Assembly: GCA_029378245.1 (NCBI GenBank)
Contig: JARKIF010000006.1
Span: forward strand, 1,302,001-1,366,000
Source of the DNA: Roridomyces roridus
Lineage: Eukaryota; Basidiomycota; Agaricomycetes; Agaricales; Mycenaceae
DNA: 64,000 bases
Direction: 5' to 3'
Shown: positions 1-10,376 of the stretch, one piece after another
How positions within the stretch are numbered: position 1 is the stretch's first letter
Layout of the letters: every line of letters begins with the position of its first letter
Made by a program: the position numbers and the translations under genes
Notes under the pieces: generated by a model
The model's database searches: none
What the model was told of the DNA's origin: nothing
Seen by the model: only the letters and a program-made list of their open reading frames with translations

Positions 1-2340
1 GTTCTTCATCCAGTCCAGCCTGCCATTTATCCGCATCAGGTCCATTCATCGCCTCATCCCAGCTTTTGGGGATGTGGGAATCAACACCATCACGAGCTAA
101 GCCAGCAAAGAACTCTATGTCTTCAGGATCAACCACAACATATGTTCCGTCCTCTTCCTCAATCAATTCAAGATGTTGGGGCTGAGGTGGAGTAGAGGGA
201 GACTGAGCATCTGTTTCCTGTTCTGGGGTTGATGCTGGTTTGGACCGAAGTTGCTGTGGCTTTGCAGCTGCTTGCTCATAGACGGCATTTGGGTGAGTAG
301 CCGCAGTGCGCTCTCGACTTGTACGTCTGGGAAGTAACTGAGGGACATCTGGCAGAGAAGGTTGTGGTCTAGGATGAGTTTCTGAGCGTGGAGGATCAAG
401 TCGTACACCACCAACTCGGCGCAATGGTGGCCCGGATGGTGCAGAAATTGATTCCTGTTTCACGGACTGAGAATCTGAAGCCCCCACTGGGGAAGAAGTC
501 TGAGGTACCCCCACTGAGATTGATGATTGCATATTTCCTGGAGCTACAGGAATTTCGACAATTTCATCAGAATCATCAGTGTCAAAGTAAGGGGTGTTAC
601 TTTGTTTGAGACCCTGGGCAAAGGTCTCGAAATCTGCTGTATGCTGCAGGCGTGGTTCAGAGGGATCTTGAACTTCCTGAGGAGCAGGTGAGCTCTCATT
701 GAATTTGACATGTCTAGCAGTGATAATTTTTCCGCTGTCAAGATCCAAGAGATCATATGCGGCTTTTCCTTCATGATATGCAATGAAGACGGTACGCTTG
801 GCATGATTTGCAAATTTGCCTTTGCGTTTCTTCTTTGGGACAAGAGGATAGGCTGGGCAACCAAATGGATGCATGTGATTGATATTCACAGGACGATCAT
901 AGGCACTTTCATAGGGAGTTTTCCCATTCTGTGCACTGGCAGGAGAACGAGCAACAGTGTAGACAGCATGAGACATTGCAAGGTCCCAATATTTTCGTGG
1001 GAGATGGGAAGCAGCTAGATTGGTAATAGAGCAAGTAACAAGAGTTTGATTCATTCGCTCAGCCATGCCGTTCTGCTCTTCTGTGTATGGGGCAGTGGTT
1101 TCATGTATGATACCACGTCGACGAAAATCATCCTCCATTTCTTTCGATGTAAATTCGCCCCCACCATCAGTTCTAGTGAAACGGTTCCATCCAGCACAGA
1201 ATTCCCAGTGTCCTATGTGTGTTTGAAAATGCCGCTCTACAAAGTGACGCCACTCCTTGAGTTTTTTATAAACTTGGGACTTCTTGCGAGCAAAGAGAAC
1301 CCAGGGCAATGATGTAGCATGGTCCACAATCACAATCCAATAGTGATAGCCGTTCACACTTTGGGGACTGACAGGTCCTCCGACATCTGTTGAAATAATA
1401 TCTAGAGGTCCACGTGCAACAGTTCTGCTACGCTCAAAAGGCAATTTCTTCATTTTACCCAAAGCACAAGGTTCGCAAAATTCTGGGACCCCTGTGAGTG
1501 AAGTGATTCCTGGTAGTTGACGACTTCGGAACATATGACGAAGGCTCTCGAAATTTGTATGCCCTAATCTCCTATGCAAGTCATTGATGTCTATGGCATG
1601 CAGCGCCCTTGGGTCAGTTCCGAGGGGCTCACACTGTACACGGTAGAGACCATGCTTATGTGTGGCTTCCAGGGCAATGTCCTTGGTCTCATCATGCTCA
1701 ACAGTGCAGTGGTTTCCTACAAAATGAGAGCCAAGTTTCTTTGCAGCCAGTTGGTGGACTGAAATCAGAGTAACTGTGAATGCTGGGACCAAAAGTGCAT
1801 TTTCAATTGAAAGTTCAACCATTCCACGTTTGGTTTTGCAGGATAGACGCATGGTACCTGTTGCAATAGCTTCGCATGAAGAATTATCACCAAGGCGTAC
1901 ATTTCTTGGAGGATCAAGACGGCGTAGAGAGGACATGTCGAAGTATTTCACATTCCCAGTCATTGTGCAGGAAGCACCAGAGTCAATGAGAACATAACGG
2001 CGGCCAGTAGAGTCCTTGACCTGAAGATGGCCATTTGAGTCACGTGCAACATAAGCAGAAATCTTCTTGTATAGAGCAGAGGAAACATAAGCTACGTTTG
2101 CTTCATTGTCTGAATCCGATTCCCCATCATTTGCTGGATTAGCCTGCTCATCCCTGGCTTTAGCCTTGCTCTTCCCACGCTTCTGTTTGCCCTGTTCCTT
2201 TCGATTCCTCTCTGCTGCCTTGATAGCATGGCAATCGGCTGTGTTATGTGTGTTTGATTTGTGGAACACACAGTAACGTTCCGAGGCTGCATTGGCTTTA
2301 GCAGAGGTGGTGTCTGAATCACTAGAATTTTCCTCGATGG
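1..2340 (-). CDS. Copia gag zinc knuckle-protease-integrase polyprotein, partial
   Basis: This is one open minus-strand frame through to the left edge. It carries a gag knuckle (C-x2-H-x4-H-x4-C, around 2240-2280), an aspartic protease motif DSGAS (about 1978-1992), an integrase zinc region with a GLYRV...LHRRLGH signature (about 1560-1650), and the integrase core with D in DIISTDVGG, D in TDGGGEF and E in YTEEQNGMAER (about 1055-1410). It ends with the W-x2-A/L-x2-E lead-in of the reverse transcriptase at 1-40. The polyprotein cuts and integrates retrotransposon DNA. No in-frame stop is visible. It lacks its own start because gag is deleted, so translation would need read-through or frameshifting from the gag fragment. 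Confidence 0.9.
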
Positions 2341-2583
2341 GATTTGGCTAGACGAAGACGGATATGACCAAGGGCACGACTGTCCCTCTCCTCGAAGGTG
2401 TCACGGAGCGGGACTGTGAGAGTAGTGCTAGCAGTACTGGCAGTGGCAGCAGCAGCAGGGGGTTGGCCATGTTGTACAACAGACCATAAGCCCTTCTCGC
2501 GGAGCTCCGACTCTACCTGGATTTCCCAGTCAGGCCAGTCACGCGCGGTGCGGAGCGCCGTCTGATCCTTATCACGGGAAGCC
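2322..2583 (-). pseudogene. Copia gag, N-terminal fragment with core deleted
   Basis: An ATG at 2583 opens a frame beginning MASRDKDQTALRTARDWPDW with a tryptophan-rich start typical of Copia gag, followed by an alanine/threonine linker. It stops at a TAG at 2322 after only about 87 residues. The next recognisable gag piece, the zinc knuckle, begins about 40 bp downstream in another frame. The central UBN2-type gag domain, usually well over 100 residues, is absent. A deletion with frameshift at about 2322-2340 is the simplest explanation. Confidence 0.75.
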
Positions 2584-2717
2584 ATGATAGTTATCGATAA
2601 GAGTGCGAGTAGGTGTGTAGGATGTGGGGGAGAGGGAGTAGTGTGTCCTGCGAGGAGCACTTGAGTCTTGAAAGCCTGAGGGTGCTTGAGAGGTAGTCCG
2701 GCAGCTAGAAAGCACCG

Positions 2718-2729
2718 GGGCCCATAACC
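2718..2729 (-). other. Primer-binding site, half-tRNA initiator-Met type
   Basis: The minus strand reads GGTTATGGGCCC immediately after the LTR end. The plus strand GGGCCCATAACC is the anticodon stem-loop of eukaryotic initiator tRNA-Met (CAU anticodon inside). Drosophila copia primes from the 5' half of this tRNA rather than its 3' end, so the site points to the same half-tRNA priming. Confidence 0.8.
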
Positions 2730-2937
2730 TGTCAGAAGCTAGATAGCACGGCACTAGATAGCACGGCAATGCGCAGACCCTCAGTCGTCGTAAGAGACAA
2801 AAGACTGATATATTAAGTACCTAGATAGCACGGCAATGCGCAGACTACATAGACACTCGTAAGTATGTTAGATACATAAGAAAGAGATAAAGGCACATAC
2901 CCCTCAGTCGTCGTAAGAGACAAAAGACTGAGGGACA
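2730..2937 (-). repeat. Copia 5' long terminal repeat with internal duplication
   Basis: The minus-strand sequence begins TGTCCCTCAGTC and ends CTTCTGACA, giving TGTC/GACA termini, and the primer site follows at once. Inside, two segments occur twice: AGATAGCACGGCAATGCGCA at 2756 and 2822, and the segment ending in CAAAAGACTGA at 2777-2808 and 2899-2932. The LTR therefore carries an imperfect tandem duplication with about 55 bp missing from one copy. A 9-bp inverted repeat (CCCTCAGTC/GACTGAGGG) lies at the outer end. The other LTR is out of view, so the outer boundary is inferred from the termini only. Confidence 0.72.
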
Positions 2938-4287
2938 CGTGTCGATGGCGTGGACGTGGGTAAGGAAGTGGAGAAGCCGGGTGTGAAGGCCCGGGGCGGA
3001 TGATAATCAACTTTTGACACGGCCTCCCATTCACGCATAGCACTGAGCCTGTCGATGTCGAATCCCTGGGACTCGAACAGCGTGCGATGCACCGTAAGAT
3101 CGAAGCCCACTACGTTGGTGAGAAACGCTGAGAGGCTAGCTGGAGTGGTATTGGGATTCTGGAACGACGATCCCTGCAAATTCATCAGCCAGGTGCAGTC
3201 GAGAGAACGGGCCACTCACCGCTTTGCCTCGGAACTTTCGAATCTGAAGCTCGAGAGTTATCACGTCCAAGGCGCTCATTCTCTTCCCCTCCTCCCCTTC
3301 CTCAGCCTCGCACAAGCCTCGCTCCACCGCTTCTTTGATCATCTCATTCGTCCACGTCCCGCCCATGATACGCATTCGCTCGAGTGTGAAGCCCCGTGCT
3401 GATAGGAGGGAGAGGTGCGCCGAAAGGTCAATATCGTTGACCCTCTTGAGGAAGGCGGAGAGGGTTGTTGAAGTTGAAGTTGGGGATAGCGGATGCGAGC
3501 TGGGATTGCGTCGAAGTAATGACGGAATGAACGTCGAGGTCGGTGAGCGCGTGGGCTATGGCAGAGGATTTGAATTAGTCGAAAGTGAGTACGCGGGGGA
3601 CTCACCAAGGACAGCGAGACGGAGTCTTGTGCATCTGAAATAGAGCTGCTGCTGAAATATCGTGGCTTTTTGGCTGTGCGTGCACCAGAGACGCTCGTCG
3701 GCGGCTATTCAACGATGAGCAGAGAAGGGCAGAAGAAAGATGGATAGTAGAATCACACGCACGCGCGATAAATGCTCCACACTCTTCCTCTTCAGCGGCA
3801 CTCGCGAGATATACGAATAATCCTCATCATCGCTCGTCGTGACAGGCGACTCGGAACATTTGCGGCGCTGGGAGTTTTGCGTGGGTACACTAGCAACAGG
3901 GGGAAAATGCTGGGCGAGTTCCGGGTCCTTGACGTGCGCATAGTCCTCCGAAACGTTGTCCGGGCGAGCATACCCATTGCTGGTGGCCCTCTGGACGGAC
4001 GAGCTCGAGATTCCGAATATGTCAGCGATTTCACCCTCGGAGCAGTTGTGTGCAAACACGATTCGGCAGATTGCACGGCCTTCTCGATTGAGAGCTCGTT
4101 CCGTGGGGCTGGGAAGACGACGATGGCCTTTGATTCACATCACATTCTGCAGTCATCTCCATCCGAGGCCCGGGACTCACAGAAGCGTCAAGTGCTTTGT
4201 CACGGGCGTCTTTGTCTTGAAATTCTGGCATGAGGGGTTGTCGCGTTCGCCGGTGCCACTCTCGTAGCCCGAGGCAGCCGCTGACAT
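2904..4287 (-). CDS. HTH protein with duplicated C-terminal domain, paralogue 1 (tail replaced)
   Basis: The ATG at 4287 follows CTCGCCACC. About six exons can be joined by short GT-AG introns. Exon 1 encodes an acidic N-terminus (MSAAASGYESG). Exon 2 has a helix-turn-helix-like segment starting NREGRAICRIVFAHN, then a conserved block (VSEDYAHVKDPELAQHFPP), an acidic serine stretch and KRK. The later exons carry a first C-terminal domain (TTLSAFLKRVNDIDLSAHLS) and a second copy of it (ASLSAFLTNVVGFDLTVHRT). In paralogue 3 the second copy continues EWEEGDLREVLARAL; here the sequence diverges after EWEA and the last residues (QSFVSYDD) are encoded by the Copia LTR. DNA binding is suggested by the HTH alone. 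I do not recognise a named family. Confidence 0.6.
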
Positions 4288-4429
4288 GGTGGCGAGAGAC
4301 AGGAAAATTGCGGTTTGTGCATGCTTGGGAGCGCCGGATCACGGCATGTGCGGCTGCCGGCATGATCACCGTCGCTGTCAGCTAAACTTAAAACGTTGCG
4401 TTGGTGCCAAGTCGAGGCGTGCGGGGCGA

Positions 4430-4498
4430 CACAGTATATGTCCATACGATTGATCGGATTGAGTCCGTGGCCTCGGAGGTTCGATTCCTCCCAGTCCC
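4430..4498 (+). other. tRNA-like sequence (Ser-TGA-like, probably pseudogene or SINE head)
   Basis: A perfect T-arm is present (GGAGG TTCGATT CCTCC, 4475-4491), followed by CAGTCCC. Upstream, CGG-ATTGAGT-CCG (4455-4467) can form a short anticodon-like stem with TGA in the loop. The 5' acceptor strand and D-arm do not pair well. The B-box match GGTTCGATTCC is good. A run of Ts follows at 4526-4530. Confidence 0.4.
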
Positions 4499-4994
4499 TT
4501 TCGAAGGTTCTGCAGATTGCTACGCTTTTTGCAGTAAATCTTGTTATGCAAAGCATTGAAATTCAAGAAGTAAATGAGCGGTCAGCCGCGTTGGGCTTCA
4601 GTCACAGAAACTCTTCGCCAGCAATTCACCAGAGGTTGAGCCGGAGTCACTTGCCAACGCTGCTACGGACACAGTAATGTGGGGTGTTTTCTAAATTCTG
4701 TAGCAGCTGTACTTGAATTCCTACTCGATCCAACCCCAGTCAAAAACGGAGCCTGCGTGTGCGCTGAACACCACCTGCGTTATGCAATTCCACCTCGATT
4801 TCTCCCGGGTCTTTACGGGAGGAGTGCTTGGTTCAAGCTTTATATTTGTGCGAAATATAGTAGGGTGACTTGAAGACTAAGTACTAGTGGCTTCGTCTGC
4901 TAGACTGCTCTCTCTTCTCCCGCATTCAAATGGTTGCCAGTGAGCGCCGGGATTATCCCACCCAGAGTAAAAACCGTCGCGAAACTGCTGTGGT

Positions 4995-5090
4995 AGGCCG
5001 CGAGCGGGAGTCGAACCCTGAGGGACACGCGGCGCCGTGAAGTCGTACCGCTACGCACTGGGTTGGACGTTGCCCTTCCTTTTTGCCTCG
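4995..5090 (-). other. tRNA-derived pol III element
   Basis: On the minus strand an A-box-like TGCGTAGCGG is followed about 40 bp later by the B-box GGTTCGACTCC (around 5010-5020). The spacing suits a tRNA-type promoter, but no cloverleaf closes. It is probably a SINE head or a decayed tRNA. Confidence 0.4.
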
Positions 5091-5215
5091 CTTTACAATT
5101 TGCACTGAGATCCAGCGTGTCAAGGATTGTCGCTCACTTTTGAATACGAGGTACAAGAAGTACAAGAATATCGGATACATGCAACAAAGAAAAGACGAAT
5201 GATACACGCGATCCC

Positions 5216-6554
5216 TCACCAATTCCTCAAAGCAAACTCAACCGCCATCACCTCCAGCTTGGACACGCCTCCAGCACCCTTCTCCGATGGTTGCAGCGCC
5301 CTACCCAGCACCTCTCGAAGATCACCCTCCTCCCACTCCCGTATAGCACTGAGCCTGGCGATGTCGAATCCCTGCCCCTCGAACAGCGCGCGATGCGTCG
5401 TGAGATCGAAGCCCACGAGGTTGCTGAGAAACGCTGAGAGGCTAGCTGGAGTGGTACTGGAATTTTGAGAAGGCGACGATCCCTGCAAATTCATCAGCCA
5501 AGGACGCGCGAGAAGGAGAGACTGACCGCCGGGTGTCGGAACTTTCGGATCGCAAGTTCAAGCGTCAGAGCGTCGAAAATGCTCAACGTCTTTCGCTCCT
5601 CCGCTTCCTCAGCCTTGCACAGACCCCGTTCCACCGCCTCCTTGATCATCTCGTCCGTCCACGTCTCGCCCATGATACGAATTCGCTCCAACGTGAAGCC
5701 ACGTGCCAGCAAGAAGGAAAGGTGCGTCGAGAGGTCAATCTTGTTTACGCTTTTGAGGAACGCGGAAAGAGTTGGTGGAATGGAACTGGAAGATAGCGGA
5801 TATGTGTCGGCCGGCGAGCGAAGCTTGCGTCGAGGCAATGGTGGAATGAACGTCGACGTGGGCTAACGCGAAAGAGTGTCGCAAAAAGCGTGTAAATTGA
5901 AGCGCAGAACTCACCGAGGAATACAATACGGCACCCTGTGCACTTGGAGTAGAGCTGCTGCTGAAATGGCGTGGCTTTTTCGCCGCACGTGCACTCAGCG
6001 GCTATCCAACGGTGCAATAGTGAGAAGAGAAGTGTGCGAATGAAAGATGGTTGACGCACGGATAAGCTTGATTCATGCTCCTCGCCCTTCCTCTTCAGCG
6101 GTCCTCTGGAGCTAGACGGCTTCCAATCGTCATCGGAAGAATCGTCCTCGGTTGTCTCAGGTAGCGGCTCGGAGCGTTCACAAGGCTGCAACTGAGCAAC
6201 ATCACCAGGGGGAAGTGCTGCGAGAACTCAGGGTCGTCGAGACGGGTGTAGTCTTCGGACACTACATCCGGCGGCGTGTATCCATTCTCGAGAGCCTTCT
6301 TGATGCACGAGTGGTGGACATCGAAGATGCGAGCGATGTGAGTGAGGGACCAGTTGTGCGCAGACACGATGCGGCAGATTGCACGGCCTTTCGATTTAGA
6401 ACTCGTTCGCTGTGGCTGGGACGATCGTCTTTGATTCGCAGAAAGATCACTCTCCTCCGAGCCCCCGGACTCACCGAAGTGCCTTGACTCTGTTCACGGG
6501 CGTATGTTCGCGTTCACTGGCGTCACTCTCGTAGTCTGAGCCAGCCGCTGATAT
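5216..6554 (-). pseudogene. HTH protein paralogue 2, decayed
   Basis: This is the same exon order as paralogues 1 and 3. The start codon is ATA at 6554 where both sisters have ATG. One base is missing at the beginning of the HTH exon (AATCGAAAGG against AATCGAGAAGG in paralogue 3, near 6390). A second base is missing where sisters read HFPPG (near 6210), so the frame of the HTH exon does not continue into the acidic/KRK block. Both C-terminal domain copies are still readable: PPTLSAFLKSVNKIDLSTHL at 5494-5838 and ASLSAFLSNLVGFDLTTHRA, ending VMAVEFALRNW at 5216. A shortened product from an internal ATG cannot be excluded. Confidence 0.7.
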
Positions 6555-6810
6555 GGCGGCGAGAAACAAGAAAATTGCAGCTTGTACATGCTTGGGTGCG
6601 CCGGATCACGGGGTTACCAAATGGGGTGGCCCAGACGGACTAGCTGCGTCGAGAAATTAGGCCTCGACCTCGACTACTCTAATACTCGGTTCTACTCGCA
6701 CATTCCAAGCTTGGATGTAGCATCACATTGACACACAAGAAATACAAGAAGACTCGATACAGGAACAGAGACAAGCGATACAGAGGCACACCAAAAAACG
6801 TACAGATTCT

Positions 6811-8186
6811 TCACCAGCTCTTCAAAGCAAACTCGACAGCCAGGATCTCCAACTTGAACATCCCTCCTTCTCCCTCCCCTCCCGGTCGCAGCGCCCGAGC
6901 CAGCACCTCCCGAAGATCGCCTTCCTCCCACTCACGCATCGCACGCAGCCTGTCGATGTCGAATCCCTGGGACTCGAGCAGCGCCCGATGTGCTGTAAGG
7001 TCAAAGCCCACTACGTTGCTAAGAAACGCTGAGAGTGTAGCTGGATTGGAGTTGGAATTTGGGGACGACGATTCCTGCAAATCCATCAGCCAACTCCGGG
7101 ATGAGAGCGGAGAAACTTGCTGCTTTGCACCGCAACTTTCGGATCGCAAGTTCAAGTGTCAGGGCGTCGAATGCGCTCATTCCTTTCCACTTGTCCTCGT
7201 CCTCGCCCTCACACAGGCCTCGCTCCACCGCCTGTTTGATCATCGCGTCCGTCCACATCGCACCCATGATACGAATTCGCTCCAACGTGAAGCCACGTGC
7301 TGACAGCAGGGAGAGGTGCGCCGAAAGGTCAATCTGGTTGACGCTTTTGAGAAACACGGAGAGAGTTGTTGGAATCAAAATGGGAGATAGCAGATATGTT
7401 TTGGTAGACGAGCGGGGCTTGTATCGAGGCAATGCTGGAATGAACGTGGACGTGGGTGGGCGCGTGGGCTATTGCGGATGTTATTCAAGAAGGAAAGCAT
7501 GTAGATTTGACGCACCGGAGAAAGTGATTCGGAATCGGAATCGGAACCTTGTCCACTCGAAGCAGAGCTGCTGAAATGACGCGGCTTTTTGGCCGTGAAC
7601 GCACCAGAGACGGATGTCGGCGGCTATGCGACAGTCAGCAGGGAACCAGAAGGGTCGTTCACTCACGGGTCGTCCATCACCAACACACTTCCTCTTCAGC
7701 AGTACCCGTGAGCTAGACGGCTTCGACTCGTCTTCGGAAGAATCCTCATCACTCGTCGTAAGAGGCGACTCGGAACGTTTACGATGCTGGAACTTGGTCC
7801 TGGGGGCAACAGCACCGGGTGGAAAGTGCTTGGAAAACTCAGGGTCTTTGAGGTGCGTGTAGTCCTCCGAGACAACGTCCGGCGGGAGGTACTCATTATC
7901 GATGGCCCTTGTGATGACTTGCCGAGATATACCGAAGATGAGGGCGATTTTACGGACAGGCCATTCGTGCGCAGATACGATACGGCAGATTGCGCGGCCT
8001 TCTCGATTGAGGGCCCGTTCCGAGGGGCTGGGACGGATTCGGCTCACATCCCCAGTGTCCACTCAAGCATGCGACTCACCCTCGCGTCCTAGTCTTTTTG
8101 ACGGGCGTGTTCGTCTTGAAATTGTCGTAAGTCGGGTTGTCGCGGTCGTCGGAAGCACTCTCGTGGTTTGAGCCAGGCGCCGACAT
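6811..8186 (-). CDS. HTH protein with duplicated C-terminal domain, paralogue 3 (intact)
   Basis: The start ATG is at 8186 (MSAPGSNHESASDD). Introns are predicted at about 8043-8090, 7625-7673, 7482-7530 and 7080-7124. The protein has: an acidic N-terminus; a helix-turn-helix-like segment (GRAICRIVSAHEWPVRKIAL then FGISRQVITRAIDNEY); a conserved VVSEDYTHLKDPEFSKHFPP block; acidic serines and a KRK basic patch; then two copies of a helical domain of about 75 residues. Copy a starts TLSVFLKSVNQIDLSAHLSL and copy b TLSAFLSNVVGFDLTAHRAL. They share L-S-x-F-L, D-L-(S/T)-A-H, a (R/Q)GF(T/D)-(L/I)-(E/D)-R-(I/L) core and a closing (L)ELAI/VEFAL helix. Likely a nuclear DNA-binding or adaptor protein, but the function is unknown. 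It is the only one of the three tandem copies with no visible defect. Confidence 0.75.
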
Positions 8187-8811
8187 GGTGGCGAGAAAGA
8201 AGAAAATTGCCGTTTGTCCATGCTTGGGTGCATCGGATCAAGCGATTACCAAATCAGGCAGCTTCAGCTTCCGCACCACCATCTCGCCGAATGGATTCTG
8301 GGCAGGAAGCAGCCTCCACAGCTGGGACGCCCTCAAAAAGATCTCTGTGTGCTGTAACACCGAGGGGACCGCCTCCTGGACCTTAAAAACGCACGAAACA
8401 CTGGCTGCGGCTTCCTCGACGTTTATCTCTCCCTCGATTCGGGCCAAGATGTACCTTCCTTGCCTTCAAATCTTCTCTCTGTGATTAAACCATCTCACAA
8501 CTCCATCTGAAACCTCACTCGTGCTCCTTAGCATGGGATTTGGACGACGTACCGAGGCTGGATGGGAACCAATCCAAGCAAGGTCGTCCCCCAGTCGACA
8601 GGCTCTCCAGCCACTGTGCGTCTCAATAACCTCTTGATCTTGCCTTCAATTTCTCAAGTATTCAAGGCCGACCCCTCGTAGCATACTTCCGCCTGGGCAC
8701 ACTCCAAACAAGCTGACCCGAGGACGCCGCCGCCCTCACCGCCCGCCTTCTATAGCGCCGTACATCCCAGCCCCTGCACATCCACTCAGACACCCTGATT
8801 CTACGCGATTC
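8187..8811. other. Intergenic / possible metacaspase prodomain exon
   Basis: Only short unconvincing ORFs are present. A proline-rich open stretch (8720-8811, PPSIAPYIPAP...) leads in frame into the metacaspase MYSKCTG exon and may be its prodomain. Nothing else is recognisable. Confidence 0.4.
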
Positions 8812-10376
8812 ATGTACTCAAAGTGCACTGGGAGACGCCGCGCTGTCTGCGTGAGCTGCCCGAATCCCCTCCCTCATGCCTTGTCTTGTCTCAAGGAAAC
8901 TCTCAATCGCAGATCGGCATCAACTACCGTGGCCAGAAACACGAGCTCCGTGGGTGTGTGAACGACGCGAAACACTGCTTTAATTTTCTCGTTCGTGAGT
9001 GTCATCCCTCCCTCTCATCGTACACCATTGTATATATCTTGCAGGGCGTGCGGGGTACCACCCGCACAATATTGTCCTGCTCACCGACGACAGCCCGCAC
9101 GGGCGCTCCCAGCCCACCCGACGCAACATCCTCGACGCCATGAAATGGCTTGTCAGTGACGCAAGACCGCACGATGCGCTCTTTTTCCAGTGTAGGTACC
9201 GGTCGAATCTATCCTCAGCCGTGACTCCGCTGCAATGTATTTGGACAGACTCTGGACATGGCGGGCAGACGCCTGATCTCGATGGCGACGAGGTGGATGG
9301 GTACGACGAGGGTGGGTGCTATATTGTCCCAGGTCCTGCTGCTGACCCTGTGCGCCGACCTAGTCATCTACCCCCTCGATTTCAAACGCGCGGGGCATAT
9401 AACTGATGATGTACGTCCTTTTGTCTTTGACCTGGTCAAAGCTCCAATGCCTTTGCCCAGGAAATGCACGCTATCATGGTGACTATAGTTCTTCCTCTCC
9501 CTGAGTATACACTCAGATCTGGACACAACAGGTCAGACCCCTCCCCACCGGATGCCGTCTTACGGTGCGTTGGGCCGTTGGCTCCATCGTCGAGCGAGCA
9601 CTAATTAATTGCAATCTCACTCGCAGGCTGTATTCGATGTGTGTATTCCCGGACCTCTCATATCTCGACAAAGCTTGAAACTGACGGCGAAATTTGCAAG
9701 TCCTGTCACTCTGGGACTGCACTGGGTGAGCACATCCCCGGATTCAGCCCACGTTAATAACTCACTGATCATGACTCTCCGCATACAGATCTGCCGTACA
9801 TCGTGGGCACCCTCCCGCTCCATTGGTATTTGCACTGACTCGTAATCAAACAGTATAACCACCGTGGCCGGCTCAAAGGCAGACATATCAGCGCCCAGGC
9901 TCGGGCGCGTAATGCGACAAGCGCGGACGTGATCTCGCTGTCGGCGTGCAAGGATGGGCAGACGAGCGCTGATACATTTGCGGACGGGGTTGCCGTTGGC
10001 GCGGCGAGTCATGTAACTTTCTTGATCTTCTTGCTTCGAAGTGACTGAGATTAGGATAGGCGCTGATCAAAGTTCTCGGTGCGTTTCTGCTTCATTTTCC
10101 TTCTTCCTTCCTTCCGAATAGACTCTAATTTCCTGCGTTGGCAGAAATGTATCCGAACCAATCCTACCGCGAGCTGATGCACAACCTACGGTGTGTGCCT
10201 CACCTCTTACCTCTCCCTCTCCCGTCTAACCATGCTGCGGATAGAGTGAGCCTCAGACCGAGGTACACACAAACGCCGCAGCTGGGCAGTTCACATCCGA
10301 TTGTATGGTTTCCTTTGTGTGCTCTTGTCCTATGACTAAGATTGGTTAGGATACCTCGCTCAGGTTCATTTTGTAA
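8812..10376 (+). CDS. Type I metacaspase
   Basis: A cysteine peptidase of clan CD that cleaves after Arg/Lys and acts in stress response, proteostasis and cell death. About eleven short exons join cleanly: YSKCTGRRRAVC / IGINYRGQKHELRGCVNDAK / GYHPHNIVLLTDD...FFQ / YSGHGGQTPDLDGDEVDGYD / VIYPLDFKRAGHITDD / EMHAIM / VRPLPTGCRLT / AVFD / SCHSGTALD / LPYI / YNHRGRLKGRHISAQ...ASH / ALIKVL / EMYPNQSYRELMHNLR / PRYTQTPQLGSSHPI / DTSLRFIL-stop at 10376. The catalytic pair is His in YSGHGG (about 9255) and Cys in DSCHSG (about 9705). The N-terminal prodomain is not fully resolved: the first safe Met is 8812, but an in-frame proline-rich stretch lies upstream. All splice sites are GT-AG and no defect is seen. 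Confidence 0.93.

Larger units (their letters stand above)
1..2937 (-). mobile_element. Ty1/Copia LTR retrotransposon, 5' part, running off the left edge
   Basis: Read on the minus strand the order is LTR, primer-binding site, gag remnant, protease, integrase, start of reverse transcriptase. Integrase before reverse transcriptase is the Copia order. The LTR (2730-2937) starts TGTC and ends GACA. The primer site touches it directly. The pol frame is open from about 2340 to position 1, so reverse transcriptase, RNase H and the 3' LTR lie outside the window. The element sits against the 3' end of the first HTH paralogue, whose reading frame runs into the LTR. Gag is internally deleted, so this copy is probably non-autonomous, although pol looks intact as far as it can be seen. 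Confidence 0.93.
4288..5215. other. Intergenic, with two tRNA-like pol III elements
   Basis: There is no convincing coding sequence between HTH paralogues 1 and 2. The stretch contains a plus-strand tRNA-like sequence at 4430-4498 and a minus-strand one at about 4995-5090, both listed separately. The rest shows no gene. Confidence 0.5.

Noticed and set aside
4430..4498. Functional tRNA-Ser gene
   Set aside because: The T-arm is perfect but the acceptor stem and D-arm do not pair; kept only as tRNA-like.
8137..8484. 115-codon plus ORF and 69-codon minus ORF upstream of the metacaspase
   Set aside because: They have no family resemblance and partly overlap the first exon of the HTH gene on the other strand.
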